From Apostichopus japonicus (lineage: Eukaryota > Echinodermata > Holothuroidea > Aspidochirotida > Stichopodidae), in NCBI RefSeq assembly GCF_037975245.1, contig NC_092577.1, positions 30,655,398 to 30,719,397 of the forward strand: a DNA stretch of 64,000 nt, in the 5' to 3' direction. Both the position numbers and the translations under genes were made by a program. The notes under the pieces were generated by a model. The model was given only the letters and a program-made list of their open reading frames with translations. It was not told where the DNA came from and made no database searches. Numbering within the stretch: the first letter of the stretch is position 1; every line of letters begins with the position of its first letter. Positions 32,831-48,074 of this stretch are shown here, piece by piece.

Positions 32831-35800
32831 TTGTCAGTTTAATATATGGTTATGATCCAGTGAATATGGAATGTTTTACAGAAATTGCTTATTAGTTTAG
32901 AGAAGCAGTTTTCTTTTCATGACCAATTTAGGGAGGGAGGGAGGGGGGGGAGGGGTGGGGATATGGTCATGATATGTTTGGGACACTACAGGTGTACTTT
33001 CCAGTTCCTCAATGATGTTTTTTTTTTTTCTGGGGAAGGGTCTTAGTTATTTTGCATGGTTTACTATATTGGGATAAAAAAAAGTTACTTAGTTTCAAAC
33101 GCCTTTGGTTGAATTTCTGTTATAGACTTAAATACTACTCTGGTGCAATCTATGTGGAGGGTGATTGGGGAGGGAATTTTTATTTTACAGAGTGGGGTGG
33201 GGGAGGGGATCTTCCTGAAGTCCTTGCAGGTAAAGCATATCATACAATATGAATTAATTTACTTCTAACAGAGAAATCAAACAAATATCAAAATCTGCTT
33301 ATGTCAGCATATTTATTCTTGGAGCCTTTAAATTTGCTCATTAAAATTAGACCGATTTCATACAAAAACTGATTTCTTGATTTCAAACATACAAATGTGT
33401 AACAAGGAACTTATATTATCAAGCTAACCATATGACTCTACCCTTCTGTCCCAATCAGCAAACTTGTGTCTCAAAATGTGGCTAAATCTGTTAGTATTTA
33501 AAGCACCCTCAAAAAATAAAAAAAGGTCTTCACCGATAGATTGACCTCGTATATCACAACACCAGCACTAGTAAATGAACTTTTATATTTGGCAAAGAAA
33601 AAGTTTTATAAACAAGACTTGTAAAAATGAAGTAATATCATTTCATCAACTCGTGCATGTTGCGATAAAAATAGCGTTTCCATTGGCTCACGACATGCAA
33701 CATCCTATATCACAGGTTGGGCTATGGGGAAGTCTTGGTTCACCAGGATTTATCAAACATGGGTCGTTCTGCCTTGATCGTTCGAAGGTACATATCTGAT
33801 CTATACCATACTTTGGGAAGATGTCATTCATTCATTCATTCATTCATGTAGGATCAATTTCTATCCCCACCGAAGAACCTGGTGGGATCATTTATTATGA
33901 TACATTACCTTATGAACATTTAAATAACATGAACAATATTCATAGGATAACATTGTTAACGGCAGAGTATTAACTCATGAAATCTTTTTCCTTGTCCTTG
34001 TCCTATTAGCTATTTTCATTCTTCAGGGTTCAAAGCAATTATACTAACAGCCTGAATTTCTTGTTCCTCTTATTAGCGAACGATTGAGGATCTGTTCATA
34101 CTGTCAGTAGGAGTGCTTTTGAAGCTCCAAATGAAGGAATAAGATAGAGAGTGGTCTTAAACATTGTCCCAACTGGCTGCAATCAGGGCTGTCTTTGGCA
34201 CACAAACTGTTTCAACCTATTATAACAGGAACCAATAAGATACAAGCGTCAGGCAGACAGTGGGGAAACAATTAGTATTGACCAGTGCTGACCTAATTCA
34301 ATGTTGGGATGAAACTGCTTCTTTGGAAAGGTTTTTTAAGATGACAACTAAATACTGCTACAGATGAAAACCACAAATGGCAAGATATCGGTTTTTGTTT
34401 TTACAAGGTCAGCAGGTTGGTCATTTGGCAAACTGCCCCCCCCCCACCTCCTGCCCCCAAACAAAAAACATGCTTCATATCAACAAATTCCACTGGACAA
34501 ATATAACAACAAAATTTGCAAGTTAAACACTGATTGACTTCCACCTGAAATACAAAAGGATATTGTACTCCACAAAGATGATATTAAAATAGTTCAAACC
34601 GTCTATTCTTTTAGTAACTGTGTTTACTTACATGGTCTCACAGACACATCACCATGACTGTAAAAGGAGGGAGGGGCTTAGTTTGGTAAACACATGTATC
34701 TCATGTTTTTTGTTTTGTTTTTACAAGGAACTGATATATTTGTGTGTCATACTGTAGGGATGACCATTTGAAACAGTTACAGTATAACCGGGACCATGAT
34801 CAGGTTAACATAGCAGGTTTCAAAATGCTTTCTTGTCTGGAAAGTCGCAGCAGATGTTAATTGTGTTGATACTAAACTGAAATTGAGCCTGATATCCAAA
34901 TAATAGAGTTACATACAATGGAGATGTGACAGCAAAGTATTCCATCTATCATGCAAGATGGTTAGTGATGCAGCTTATGATAATGCGAATAACATTTTTC
35001 CATATCAGCAAATAAAAATTATATTACAGACAGCACAAACATGGACAAGACCTGCATGAAAAACTAGTAACAAGCAAATGACAAGTATGATGATTGCAAA
35101 AAAAAAAAACATCCAATTTGGTGGCAGAAACAATTCTTTTTTTTTGGTATACAAAACAGTACTTTTTGTCTTTTTAAGACAAAGCACAACAGTGGCCAGA
35201 TGTATGGAATAAAGTTTGCCAAAGACAACATTAAATAGTTGGGCAAATGATGTCAATATTACAACACAATTACTATTTGATTACTAATATCAAACAAATG
35301 TTGGAAATATCTGAATCCTACATGGGTACATTACCTTGGTCCACTACCTGTAAGGTATTGGTCCACTACTAGTAAGGGACCTTTGACAGGTCCATTACTA
35401 GTAATGAACATGGGTCCATTACTTGTGAGGTGTAAAAATTTACTTGTAAGGAAGTTGGCCCATTAGTGTATTATGGACACAGGTCTATTACTAAGTGGTC
35501 CAATATTATTAGATACGTAGGTTAACACTTTACAAGATTACCATTGGAAGAATAAATGGATGGCTATAGGCACCCTGTCCATTAAAGGGGCACAGTGTAT
35601 ATTTAACCACAACATGCACGGATAGAAATGAAAATTGAAAAGGTCTGTCATGCCAATTAGGTTACCTCTGATCTCCCAGACTCTTACAGTGAGTATGCAG
35701 CCCGTAATCTAACATAGTTAGTTTTCATGTACGTAACGTCGAATTGTACTAAAACCACCAGTCCAAAAGTGATGTACTCATGTTTGATTAAGTCTTGTAC

Positions 35801-37404
35801 TTGTACTCACACCAAGGGGAAGTCCAACTGTACTCTTGTGGTTTAACTTGTACTACAAAGTCTGTCCCCATTGGGCTATAACCCATCTCTTTTCCATATA
35901 TATCTTATATACTTCATACAATGTCATCTAAGCTATCATATATTGTGTCAGATTTACAATCAAAGGAAACTCTCTTGTATTTATCTGCTCCTGGTTGCCA
36001 TTGCATTGTTCAGACTATGGACCAAAGTAGACTTAAAAAAAAATATATAAAAAATGGATTCATTTTTGACATAGGTAATCAGATTTCATAAAATTGTGGG
36101 GGTAAAAAGTGATGCTGCCACCACACACCTATTCTGTTTAGCTTGATGATTGACGCAGCCGAGTAGAGCATTCGCGATGAAAACGAAGAAATCAAAGACC
36201 AGACGAAGAGATTAAAAAATTACACATCTTAAAACATGAAGAAGTATTTACATATGAATTTTGTACGTACAGATTAGAACTCTTAGGGACTACAGTATTT
36301 TTAAATGCCTTGTTTGAAGAATGTACACTATATACAACGAAGAAGACCGAATATACTACTGCTAGCTAATTATACGCCAATTTATTTACCTGCTATTGTT
36401 TCTTTTGCCCCCCCCCCCAACGTGGCTAGTCTTAACCATGATGTCTATGGAAGTATGTGAACACTAAAACTTAATGTGCTGCTCTCACCCCCCCACCCCC
36501 TTCCTATCCGGTATCTTCAATACTATAATATTCTCATTTTTAATGAATATTTCCTGCATTTACATTGTCATGTTTGTGTTTTTTTAACATGATACAATAT
36601 TTTTACAGTGAGTGTTATCAAGTACAGCACAGATGGATTGTACCTTAGGGAAGTGTCTTTGGGTAGTGTCCAGTTAACATCCAACCCCTACAACATGCGG
36701 GGTTGGCCAACCTCAGAAGCCCAAAACGGACCTTGACAACAAGTATTAACCATAGAAGCGCTTCTATACGTACAATATATCCTTGGTTTACTCTTGGAAA
36801 CTAATTGTACAACCAAAGTGCAGCAGTTTTTTTTTAGCTTTTTGAATGTTAGTTAACATCGTAAAATACTGAAAATACTACGGCTCCAGGTGATAAAAGA
36901 CTTCTATGAAACTTTGCATCGGCGTAGCATTTTGGCTAATATTTGTTATAGCATCTCCCTATGTGATGAGACATTATTCCTGGTCATGTCGACAGACATC
37001 AGTGACAAGGGAAAGCTGTCATCTACCCAGGATAACCTATAACTGACAGTCAGTCACCATACCCTACCCCCTTGAGGTCTCCTGTCTCCTTGGGAACTAT
37101 CACCAATCTTTCCTGGGGTTTGAGGAGATGTCCGTCAACGGTCTGCTCACCGGCTGACCCCTAATGGTCATCCGACACACTCCTCTGACCGCTTGCAGTC
37201 CCCCCATCTTCATCATCCCAGGCAGGCAGGGTCCAAAGCATCTATGGCGTCCATATTTATATACTGTTGTAATATGTACAACTCCTCGTCCATGCTGCTG
37301 CTTTGCTGCTGCTCAAGGGGCCGCCGCTACTACAACATGCCTTTAACATTCAGACAGACCCGATTCATTCGTTAGTGGGTGTCTGTCCCATTTATAACTC
37401 CCGA
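32831..37404. other. Convergent intergenic space and RAD21 3' UTR side
   Basis: No exon is recognised. Contents: G-rich patches (32930, 33190), a (CATT)5 run at 33822-33846, a degenerate GGTCCATTACTAGTAAG-type repeat at about 35330-35515 and C-runs at 34434 and 36409. RAD21 transcripts read leftward into this region; a minus-strand AATAAA at 36381-36386 is a candidate end, about 1 kb after the stop. Confidence 0.4.
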
Positions 37405-37680
37405 CTACAACATATCTGCCATCAACACACCTCGACTGATGACGATATCTGCGAAGGAACCTTCCTGGCCCACCTCAACGGCCTGCTGTTTCTTCAACAC
37501 TAACAGAGAATAGAACTTAGAGGCGACTTGCTTTCGGTTAAGCTTTCTCGTGACCTCGGTGAAAGAGACGGTCTCGCCTTGCTGTAAGAGTTTGTTAATA
37601 CCCATCAACATGGAGTGCGCCCTCTTGTTGAGTACTCTCTCGTGATGTTTCTCCTCGTCCTCACCCTCTTCCGCTTCCAC
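37405..37680 (-). other. RAD21: RAD21 last exon, C-terminal winged helix
   Basis: Encodes 91 residues ending [16 protein letters not shown]. It includes the [20 protein letters not shown] segment diagnostic of the kleisin C-terminal domain that binds the SMC1 head. The extreme C-terminus differs from vertebrates. Confidence 0.95.
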
Positions 37681-40600
37681 CTGGAGGAAATGAGTAAAGA
37701 ATGACAAGTGTTCATTACAGGTCAGAGAGGGATGGGAGGGGGGGAAGTGCGACACCTTGAGGAAATGAGTAAAGAATGACAAGTGTTCATTACAGGTCAG
37801 AGAGGGATGGGAGGGGGAAAGTGCGACAACCAAGGCATGTATCGTTTGATAGGATGACAGAGATCTGAAGGGAGGGGTAGAGAAGTGTTGCTATAGGTTT
37901 CAAGAGGGGAAACATTAAGTGCTAAAGGTCATTGGGAGAGAAGGCGTTACCCAAATATCTCTTTGGCACAATACAAAATTGCAGTTGTTGTGTGAAAGAC
38001 AGTGAAGTGAAGAGTTTCATGAATATGAGTATATTTACACTGGGTTTTTTTTCTTCCCTTCAATGTATCTCACGAGAGGGTTAAAAATGGATTGTTTCCT
38101 TAGTGAAGTAAACTAAGATTTCCCGACGACGGTGTCGATCACACAGCAACATTATTTTGACACCAGACTTGAGGGGGGATGATAACTTACATCTTCTTCA
38201 ACTTCATTGGCAAAGACATTGCTGGCCTCTTCTGGCACCGGTTCCTCGTGATCGTCTCCTTTGATTGACGGTATATCGTCATCGCCGTCGTCGTAGCCAC
38301 CATCGAAGGGGTCGTCACCCCCATAGTCACCGTCACTGGACGAGGCCGATCCCCGCCTCCCGGACATGAAGGAGAAATCTTGCTGTTGCTGGGGAGGGGG
38401 TTGATCTATGCTGGATGTCCCTGGCTGGGAGTCTGCTGGTGTCTGCTGAGGGCGTTCCTCTTCCACTGGAAGTAGTGGCGCTGCGGATAATCTCGAGGAT
38501 AAGCTGATGTCTCCTAAATCAAGAGTCAAAAGGACATCATATTATAGCAGATTAGCAGAAAACAGGGACATATTGCTCAATTCTTATTGTCTTGAAATAT
38601 TTTATATTCCATAACAAAAGCATTCTAGTAAGGCACAGCATCGAAAATATAGCTGCAATACTGAATCGATATGAAACAATGTAGATTATCTCCAAAGATC
38701 AGTGATGCCTATTTCTGTGAAGCCCAGGAGCAAAAAAACGATTTTGTCCCATGCAGCTTGGCTGCAGCCCGATTTTTGACATGTAGTGTCACTCCCCTGA
38801 TCATACTGAAGTCAAGAAACAACTCCTGGTTCATAGAACCACTCGTCCCATGAGGAAAAAAAGGAATAATAGTACGAAACATTGCTAGCAGGTTCTTTGA
38901 CTATGATCTGGTAACAAGGAACTATTTAATTGGGGCTGGGATAATGAACATACCTAAAGATTCACTGAGGATATCCCTCTGCACCTCTGGTTCCTCCAGG
39001 GGTACTGGAGGAGGAAGCCTTCTCTGCCTCTTCACGTCTCTGGGTATATCTGTTTGAAGGTTCCTTGCAAACACCTGAGTAGAACAAAGAGAGGAATTTA
39101 CAAGTTTAGTTATAGTCAATTGAGAACAAGATTCTTTAGGTCTATCAACCTCTGAAGTAAAAATAATCATAACAATAATAAAAATAATAATGTGGAGCAT
39201 TTAATTAGCTTTGACAACTTATTTCACAAAGTACTTCTTCTTTCGCTTGTCGCTTCCAATTGCAATTTTTATCTACCAGAATGCAAAAGTGCACTGAACT
39301 TTTGATGATGTACTGAGCTGAGTCTCTTAAGGATTTGAAAATTAAATGTATGGACTTAAGGGAGAGGTATACCAACCCTTCCTGTTTAAATTGCCCTCTA
39401 AATGCTTCTTAGTTAACTCCACCTCCATAATGAATGCCAGATCCACCAATCATTGTTGATGAGTTGAGCCTGCTACCATGTCGCTACAGCACCTACCACT
39501 CGTAAGGTAGGACCAAATACAAACACAACCATTGGGAAAAATAACTGCCCCTCACACCAACCTCCCACCCCAACCTCCTCCTTCATTAAACCAACTAATT
39601 CCACATACACTGATCTTCATTCACAAATTAATACCCTCACTCTATAAATCTGAGAACAGAACTATATATATTTACCACCAATATCCTCTTGGAGTTGTGT
39701 AATCTACCGGGTAACCCAAACAACTTCTCTGCTCCGCCCGTCTCTTTCCACAACATCAACTTCTTGGTAGGGGGAGCCAAGTCCAGGGATGTGACGATAT
39801 CAGAGGTGTCCTTGAGTTGTGACTTGATGAGATCTCCGGCCAGTTCCTTGACCTCGTCCACCACCAGCTTACGTTTCCTCTTCTGTCTGCTCTCTTTAAC
39901 GCCTGTAAAAGTAAAATGAGGTCCAATCGAGTGTTCCATTACAGGGTAAAAAGATAAAAAATATTTATATGCATTTTGTGCAGCAATGTGACCATCTGTG
40001 ACAGAATTTTGCTGTGCAATAGCTGTCGTGTTACCATTCCCCAATCTATTACCAGTATTCGTTTGCTTAAAGGTATTTCCATTTCGTCAAAAGCAGAATT
40101 ATAATTTCATGGCTTCCTCCTTGAATCGTCTGTAGCTTTCTTACCTGTAACATCTACGATTGGTTGCAGAGCAAACTCCATATCTTCATTTTGCACAAGT
40201 GTTGTTTGGTCGGCAGCAGCTGGAGGCTGCATTAGGGTCGCGTCAGAAATCGGTGGGGCTCCTTCTGGGGCAGTTGCTGGGGCTGCTGCTGCTATAGAAA
40301 CCAAATTGAAAAAAAAATAATAATAACAATATTATAACCTCATTTAAATGTACTAAGTTGTCTCTTCTGTGTTAGAACACAAGATGCAAACGAACGATAT
40401 AAAGATATTTTATTCCAGGTACAACTACACAAACTATATTAGGTGTGCTAGTTTATTAAATGATCTCAAAAAAACAACCATGGGAATTCTTCAAATTTCA
40501 CCATCAAAAAGGGAACTGCTTGACAAAGAATAGTTGTGTTGTAAGAGTAACAAGGTTGTCAGGGAATAACAACATTTCTTAAGCATGCTCAGTCTTGTTG

Positions 40601-43333
40601 CATCATGTAAACAAACCTTTGATCTGGCCATCCTGAGGAGTTGGAGTGGCTGGGACAACGGGGGCCTTCGGTGGTTCCGGCTCCTTCTCTTCGTCGTCTG
40701 TATCTTCAGCTGCCCCCGGTGGTGGTTCTACGTTCTGGACGACCACTGGCTCTCCGGCTTGGATTTCAGGCTGCTCTTCAAACAGATTACCTCCCTCATT
40801 CATAAACTCGTCACCTGCAGTGTTAGTAAAGGTTACACCGGTTGCAACGAAAATAATTCAATCGACTTGTTCATGTAACCTTTACGTAGATTGAAAACTT
40901 CGACATAGAAACATCGTTCGTTACCACAGGAGTAAAGAAGGTACCTATGCAAAGGATACGGTCATGTAGTAATCCTATCCTGTAAGATGACATTGTAGGG
41001 GGAAGGGGGCAGTGGATGTATCTCTTAAAAGTTCAACAAATTACTACAAACATGGCTACTTGCAAGCACTGACTTCCTCTCTGCAACTTTAAACAGCAAG
41101 CTTTGGTGAGGCCACACAACTGCATGTAGTCTACTGTAATTACCTATACTCATGCAGTTGTACTTATACTCAAATTCAGGTCATCTAGAAATTTAGTACC
41201 GACATCTGTGCCATATTAAAGTACTTGTCACACTCGCGCTTTTGAGCCCTCTACTCCTAATCAATACCGTGGGAATAATACCTATTTTCTTCATGACCAC
41301 GCTATTGTGCCCGCCCTACAGGAAGTATGATAAACGTTGCACTGAACTGATGTCTACTTTGTTCTGCTTACTCACCGAGTATACCATCACCCATTCCCAT
41401 CTCAGCTCCAAAGCCGTCATTTCTAAACTGCTCCTCTAACCCCATGTCCATCGGTTTATCCATAGACGCGTCGATTGGCGCTTCTTTAGTCTTACTCCCG
41501 TCGGCAAGCAATGTGGATTCGTCGCTCTGCTTGTAAGTAGAGTCGTTCGCTGCGGACGCCTCGCGGAGCATCTCCCTGTCGTCAAAGCCGAGATCACCTA
41601 CGGGGATGAATCAAAATTTTGTAGAATATTCAACGATTGTTCAAAAGAACAACTTTTCTTCAAACCACCCAAAATTTCTGCACGACAGACTGCCAAAGAA
41701 AAAAAATTGATAATCCGTCAGATCTTTTAGGATACTTACCAAAGTCTTCCTGGCCAAGATTAATATTGACAAGATCCTCTTTCATGGTGATATCCTCCAC
41801 TCGGCTCTGGTTTAGACTGAACTGCTTCTGTACCTCAACATCACTGAAACAGAAACACCAATTTATGTTAATATTATTAGTTTTTGTGAGGTGAGGATAT
41901 TGTTTGTACAACTGCACTGTATGATCTGACTGAAGATAAGATACTTTGTGTGACTCTAAATTCAAAATGTCACATTTATTAATAATACAGATCAATAAAC
42001 ATAAAATTGGAATCTTGAGATACACGTAATGTTTTGTGCTAGACGTAAATATTTTAACATAAAACTGTCAGTAGCACATTGCAAATAAAGGCAACTGTGC
42101 ATAATCACAAACTGAGACAGCGTGGGGCCCCCCATATGATGAAAATTTAAAAGGTTACTGTTAATTGACTATCTATGCATGCAACAGAGAGATACAGAAC
42201 CAGAGTTACTGTTTAAGGACAGCTTGAAGAAGACTTCACCATCTCATAAATATGTAAGACTACTTGGCCAATCAATGATTGGTATCAGGAGGTAGCCCCA
42301 AACCCAACTTCTCAACTGCCTGACAAAATTATAGCACAATACACTTCAGAGGGCTGAAGAAGAACATGCCTGTCAACCAGCAGGGAATAATTGTGTGCAC
42401 CAGTTTTGAGTTGCCACACAACTTGACATATATGTGTAGCAATGTGTCTGTTTTTAATAGCGTTTTATTATCTTTAAGCTAAGTAGCATTTTATAGCATC
42501 GTAGCATTTTGCCATGCTCATAACCTGAATACAAAATGTGTCTACGAGCTTGGCACCACTAAAATGTCACCTTAACAGACAAACACATATGGAGGCTAGG
42601 CTGCATAGGATCCCACCCTCTGGAGAATACCGTATGAGTAATTCAATGGAAACGATATAACTCACTTGAAATCAGGTATCGAAGTATCAAAATCGTGGAA
42701 AACTTCCGGTAGAGTGATGGTGGCAAAAGCTGCTTCACGATTCTCCTCGGGCAAATCGACCACTCCGGGCCTGAAGGCCATCTTAATCTTAACAAAGGCT
42801 TCATTGCAGTCTGCCAACAGGTACTTGGCTTTACGGCTATGAATACGGACAACACCCAACAGCAGGTGACCAGACGTTCTTAACGCTAGCTTCACCTATG
42901 AATTACAATGAAAGGGAGGAAATTTATAGTTTCATTAAAGATTGATTCTTGAAGCAGCTCAGTGAATTAACTTTTATAGAATACTGTCTCCACATTTGGT
43001 CACTCTGGGTGAAATGTAACCCAAGATAAAGTGACCTTTGCCTACTTATTCACACAACCCAATTTGACAGATTTACCATATAGACATATTTACCAAAGAA
43101 TGTCATTACTGTCCGTCCACTTGTGAAACCCAACCCCACAGTCCACAGAGGCTATCGATCTTAAAGAATCGAGAATAAAATATGATTACCTTTGGGTGCA
43201 TAATACTGTCCACACATGATGATACATTGGTCTCATAAACATGAGCTTTGGTCAACTTCTTGTCCCAATGAGCGGCAAGCCATATCCTCGCCAACGGTCC
43301 TTTCTTGCTGAGCACAAAATGTGCATAAAACAT
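37405..43333 (-). CDS. RAD21: RAD21, cohesin kleisin subunit, 10 coding exons
   Basis: Coding exons in transcript order: 43333-43190, 42895-42666, 41843-41740, 41597-41376, 40814-40617, 40291-40145, 39902-39676, 39074-38954, 38513-38191, 37680-37405 (stop TAG). All are GT-AG and in phase, 1992 nt, 663 aa (human RAD21 is 631). The N-terminal SMC3-binding domain starts [20 protein letters not shown] and includes [20 protein letters not shown]. The middle has [12 protein letters not shown], a separase-type [16 protein letters not shown] and [18 protein letters not shown] (STAG-binding side). The C-terminal winged helix, which binds SMC1, ends [20 protein letters not shown]. It closes the cohesin ring and is cut by separase at anaphase. 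The start Met is the family start. Compared with human, the GGEADNLDEFLKEF stretch is missing and an Asp/Gly-rich acidic segment is added. Confidence 0.96.
37681..37829. repeat. 75-bp tandem duplication at RAD21 last 3' splice site
   Basis: Two near-identical 75-bp copies (37681-37755 and 37756-37829). In transcript direction each holds a pyrimidine tract and ends as a splice acceptor: CCTCCAG|GTGGAAG for the used copy and CCTCAAG|GTGTCGC for the upstream copy. Confidence 0.93.
41376..41597 (-). other. RAD21: RAD21 separase-site exon
   Basis: Encodes [16 protein letters not shown] at its start. DREMLR|E matches the E/D-x-x-R separase pattern and the position of the mapped human site (R172); here the Arg is residue 171. 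The rest is a poorly conserved acidic and Met-rich linker. Confidence 0.85.
42666..43333 (-). other. RAD21: RAD21 N-terminal domain exons
   Basis: The first two coding exons cover residues 1-124 (the second ends within codon 125) and include the whole Rad21/Rec8 N-terminal domain that clamps the SMC3 neck. They join at [17 protein letters not shown], phase 0, as in vertebrates. Conservation is nearly continuous, including the [12 protein letters not shown] block. Confidence 0.95.
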
Positions 43334-45175
43334 GTTGTCACCTAAGAGAAGCGAGAGAAGAATCGATGAAGAATGCACATCTAGGAGGAAAGCAGGGTAC
43401 AGACTATAGTCAAGAGGTACAGACTATAGTCTCTTTCACCCTACAAAAAATTTGTGCTGAAGTATGTACTGTACCTTACCAGTCAGACAAGCTGCCAAAG
43501 TGAGTGATAACATTTTGATCATGGTTTACTTTCAATCAAGGGTTACATTTAATATTCTAAATTTATCCTCTAGGTCCACTTGGTCAACCATGAAATACAC
43601 AAACATGCTCCTTGACCTCTTCTGTATCATCCATAATGCCTGGGGAATGTCTTGGGAGCATTTTTTTCCTCTTAGAAACTTAGATCAGTCCAAACTGTGC
43701 CCATCACAAAGCTCCTTGATATCATCGGCTACAATAGCCTTCAAATAGACATACCTCTCAGACATGTCACATAACCAGACGAGAGACCAACAGTAGGTGC
43801 AACAATGAACTAATCAGCTAGCCATGGACTTCCAGCAAAACTGTTAATAATAACTACAACCAAGTAACTATGGTCTACTACCACATTCTTAACATCAGTC
43901 AGCATCTAAGCATTCTAAGGGAGCAATTTTTTTTTTTTTGTAATCAACTAAGATCTGCATTTGGTTACTGTGAACCAATCAGAAAAAAAAGTTCTATCTT
44001 GATCAAAGCTAGGAAGCACATTCTCATGCATGAAATACTGTTCTCAGGCTGGAATATAATTTCCACCTAGCCTACTTGACAATAACACACAATAACATCA
44101 AGAAAGATAATACATGACCAAGTGAAATGACAAGGATAAACAGGCCTAAACAGTTTCTTACAATCCTCGTTTGAATAAAAAAGGAGTACAATAGTGATGA
44201 AATGAGTCTTTCATCACAAATTTAATGAGTGCTTGGTAGATATCTTGTTTGGCCCCTACAAGTAATGTATGATCACAGGGTATAATTATCACATATTGCA
44301 TAGCAAAATGCTACTAGAAAATGAGCAAATTGCTATAAGCCTAGCTAATAAAAGTGCAAGATGACTATGCCTACTGTAGATCTCTAGGGTATCACACTTT
44401 TGTACACAGGAACCATATATAACTTTGTAAGAGGCAACGTTCAGTTTTCAAAACTGCTAGGTCTACACAAAATGATGACTATAAATAATTCCCTGTATTT
44501 ATCTTTTAGTTTCTAATTCAACCACATGCAACCAATAAACCAACCTCCACTTGGGTCTAGGCCGTAAGTTCTAACATTAGGACATATATTTAAATATTTA
44601 ACTTAACATGTTGTTATTACTATATTAGGCCAAAGCCAGGTATGTTACTAGTGTTGGCTGGAGTTTCATCATGCAATTTTTTTTCCCATTATTTTTGCTT
44701 CAACATGAAACGCAGTCCAGTCTTGGTTTGTTGAAATGAGGCAATGGCAAGTCTTCGTAGCCTCAGCTTAAACCAATTGGTAGTAGGCCTAGCCTAGTAA
44801 GTAATACTACAGGTTCCAAGTATTACCACTTCCAGGCTAGGCTACCATGGTAGGCTCAATGTATCAGGCCTAACTAGAGTATTGTAATAAAGGCACCGGT
44901 TTGGAAGCACAAAATTCGTGGGCATTTCTTAGGTTCCCAAACCACACTTACCTCTGAATTACTGGATAATTGATTGTAGAAATATAAAATTAGGAGTTCG
45001 AATGCATTTAATGAGATATAACCACATAACAGGAAAACTTTTAAAATTATTTTGGCGGTAATCAAAAGGCAGGTCTAGCATAGGAAACAAGATGCAACGG
45101 CGCCATCATTTCAACTAGGTACACGTACGCTGCTGATGCACCGACAAAATCTCTTATATTTGACAAATTACATAC
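43334..45175 (-). other. RAD21: RAD21 5' UTR intron and start-exon leader
   Basis: An acceptor CGCTTCTCTTAG at 43342 precedes GTGACAAC-ATG, so the start exon has only 8 nt of leader. Upstream, to the donor at 45175, is 1.8 kb of intron with no conserved exon and a run of GCCTA-rich sequence near 44.6-44.9 kb. Confidence 0.7.
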
Positions 45176-45345
45176 CTTCAGTACTTCAGAACTGCTGCTG
45201 CTGAGAACTTGGAATGACAAAACTGAGGACAGGAATCCAAAATGCCCCAAAAGTCGATGACACAAGGACTATTTTGCGGATTTCAGTGCCAGAAAACGAC
45301 AATCTAAAATATTATACTGTACCAACGCTATAATGGCGGAAAGAT
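45176..45345 (-). promoter_or_regulatory. RAD21: RAD21 non-coding exon 1 and promoter
   Basis: On the minus strand CTGAAG|GTATGT (exon end at 45176) is a strong donor with no ATG-initiated frame into the start exon, fitting a non-coding first exon. About 150 bp upstream the plus strand has TATAATGGCGGA (45330-45340), a YY1-type ATGGCGG core usually placed at or just after a start site. I infer transcription starts near 45.30-45.35 kb. The exact start is not defined. Confidence 0.5.
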
Positions 45346-48054
<2,709 letters not shown>

Positions 48055-48074
48055 GGTTTGAAATTTCTTTTAAC

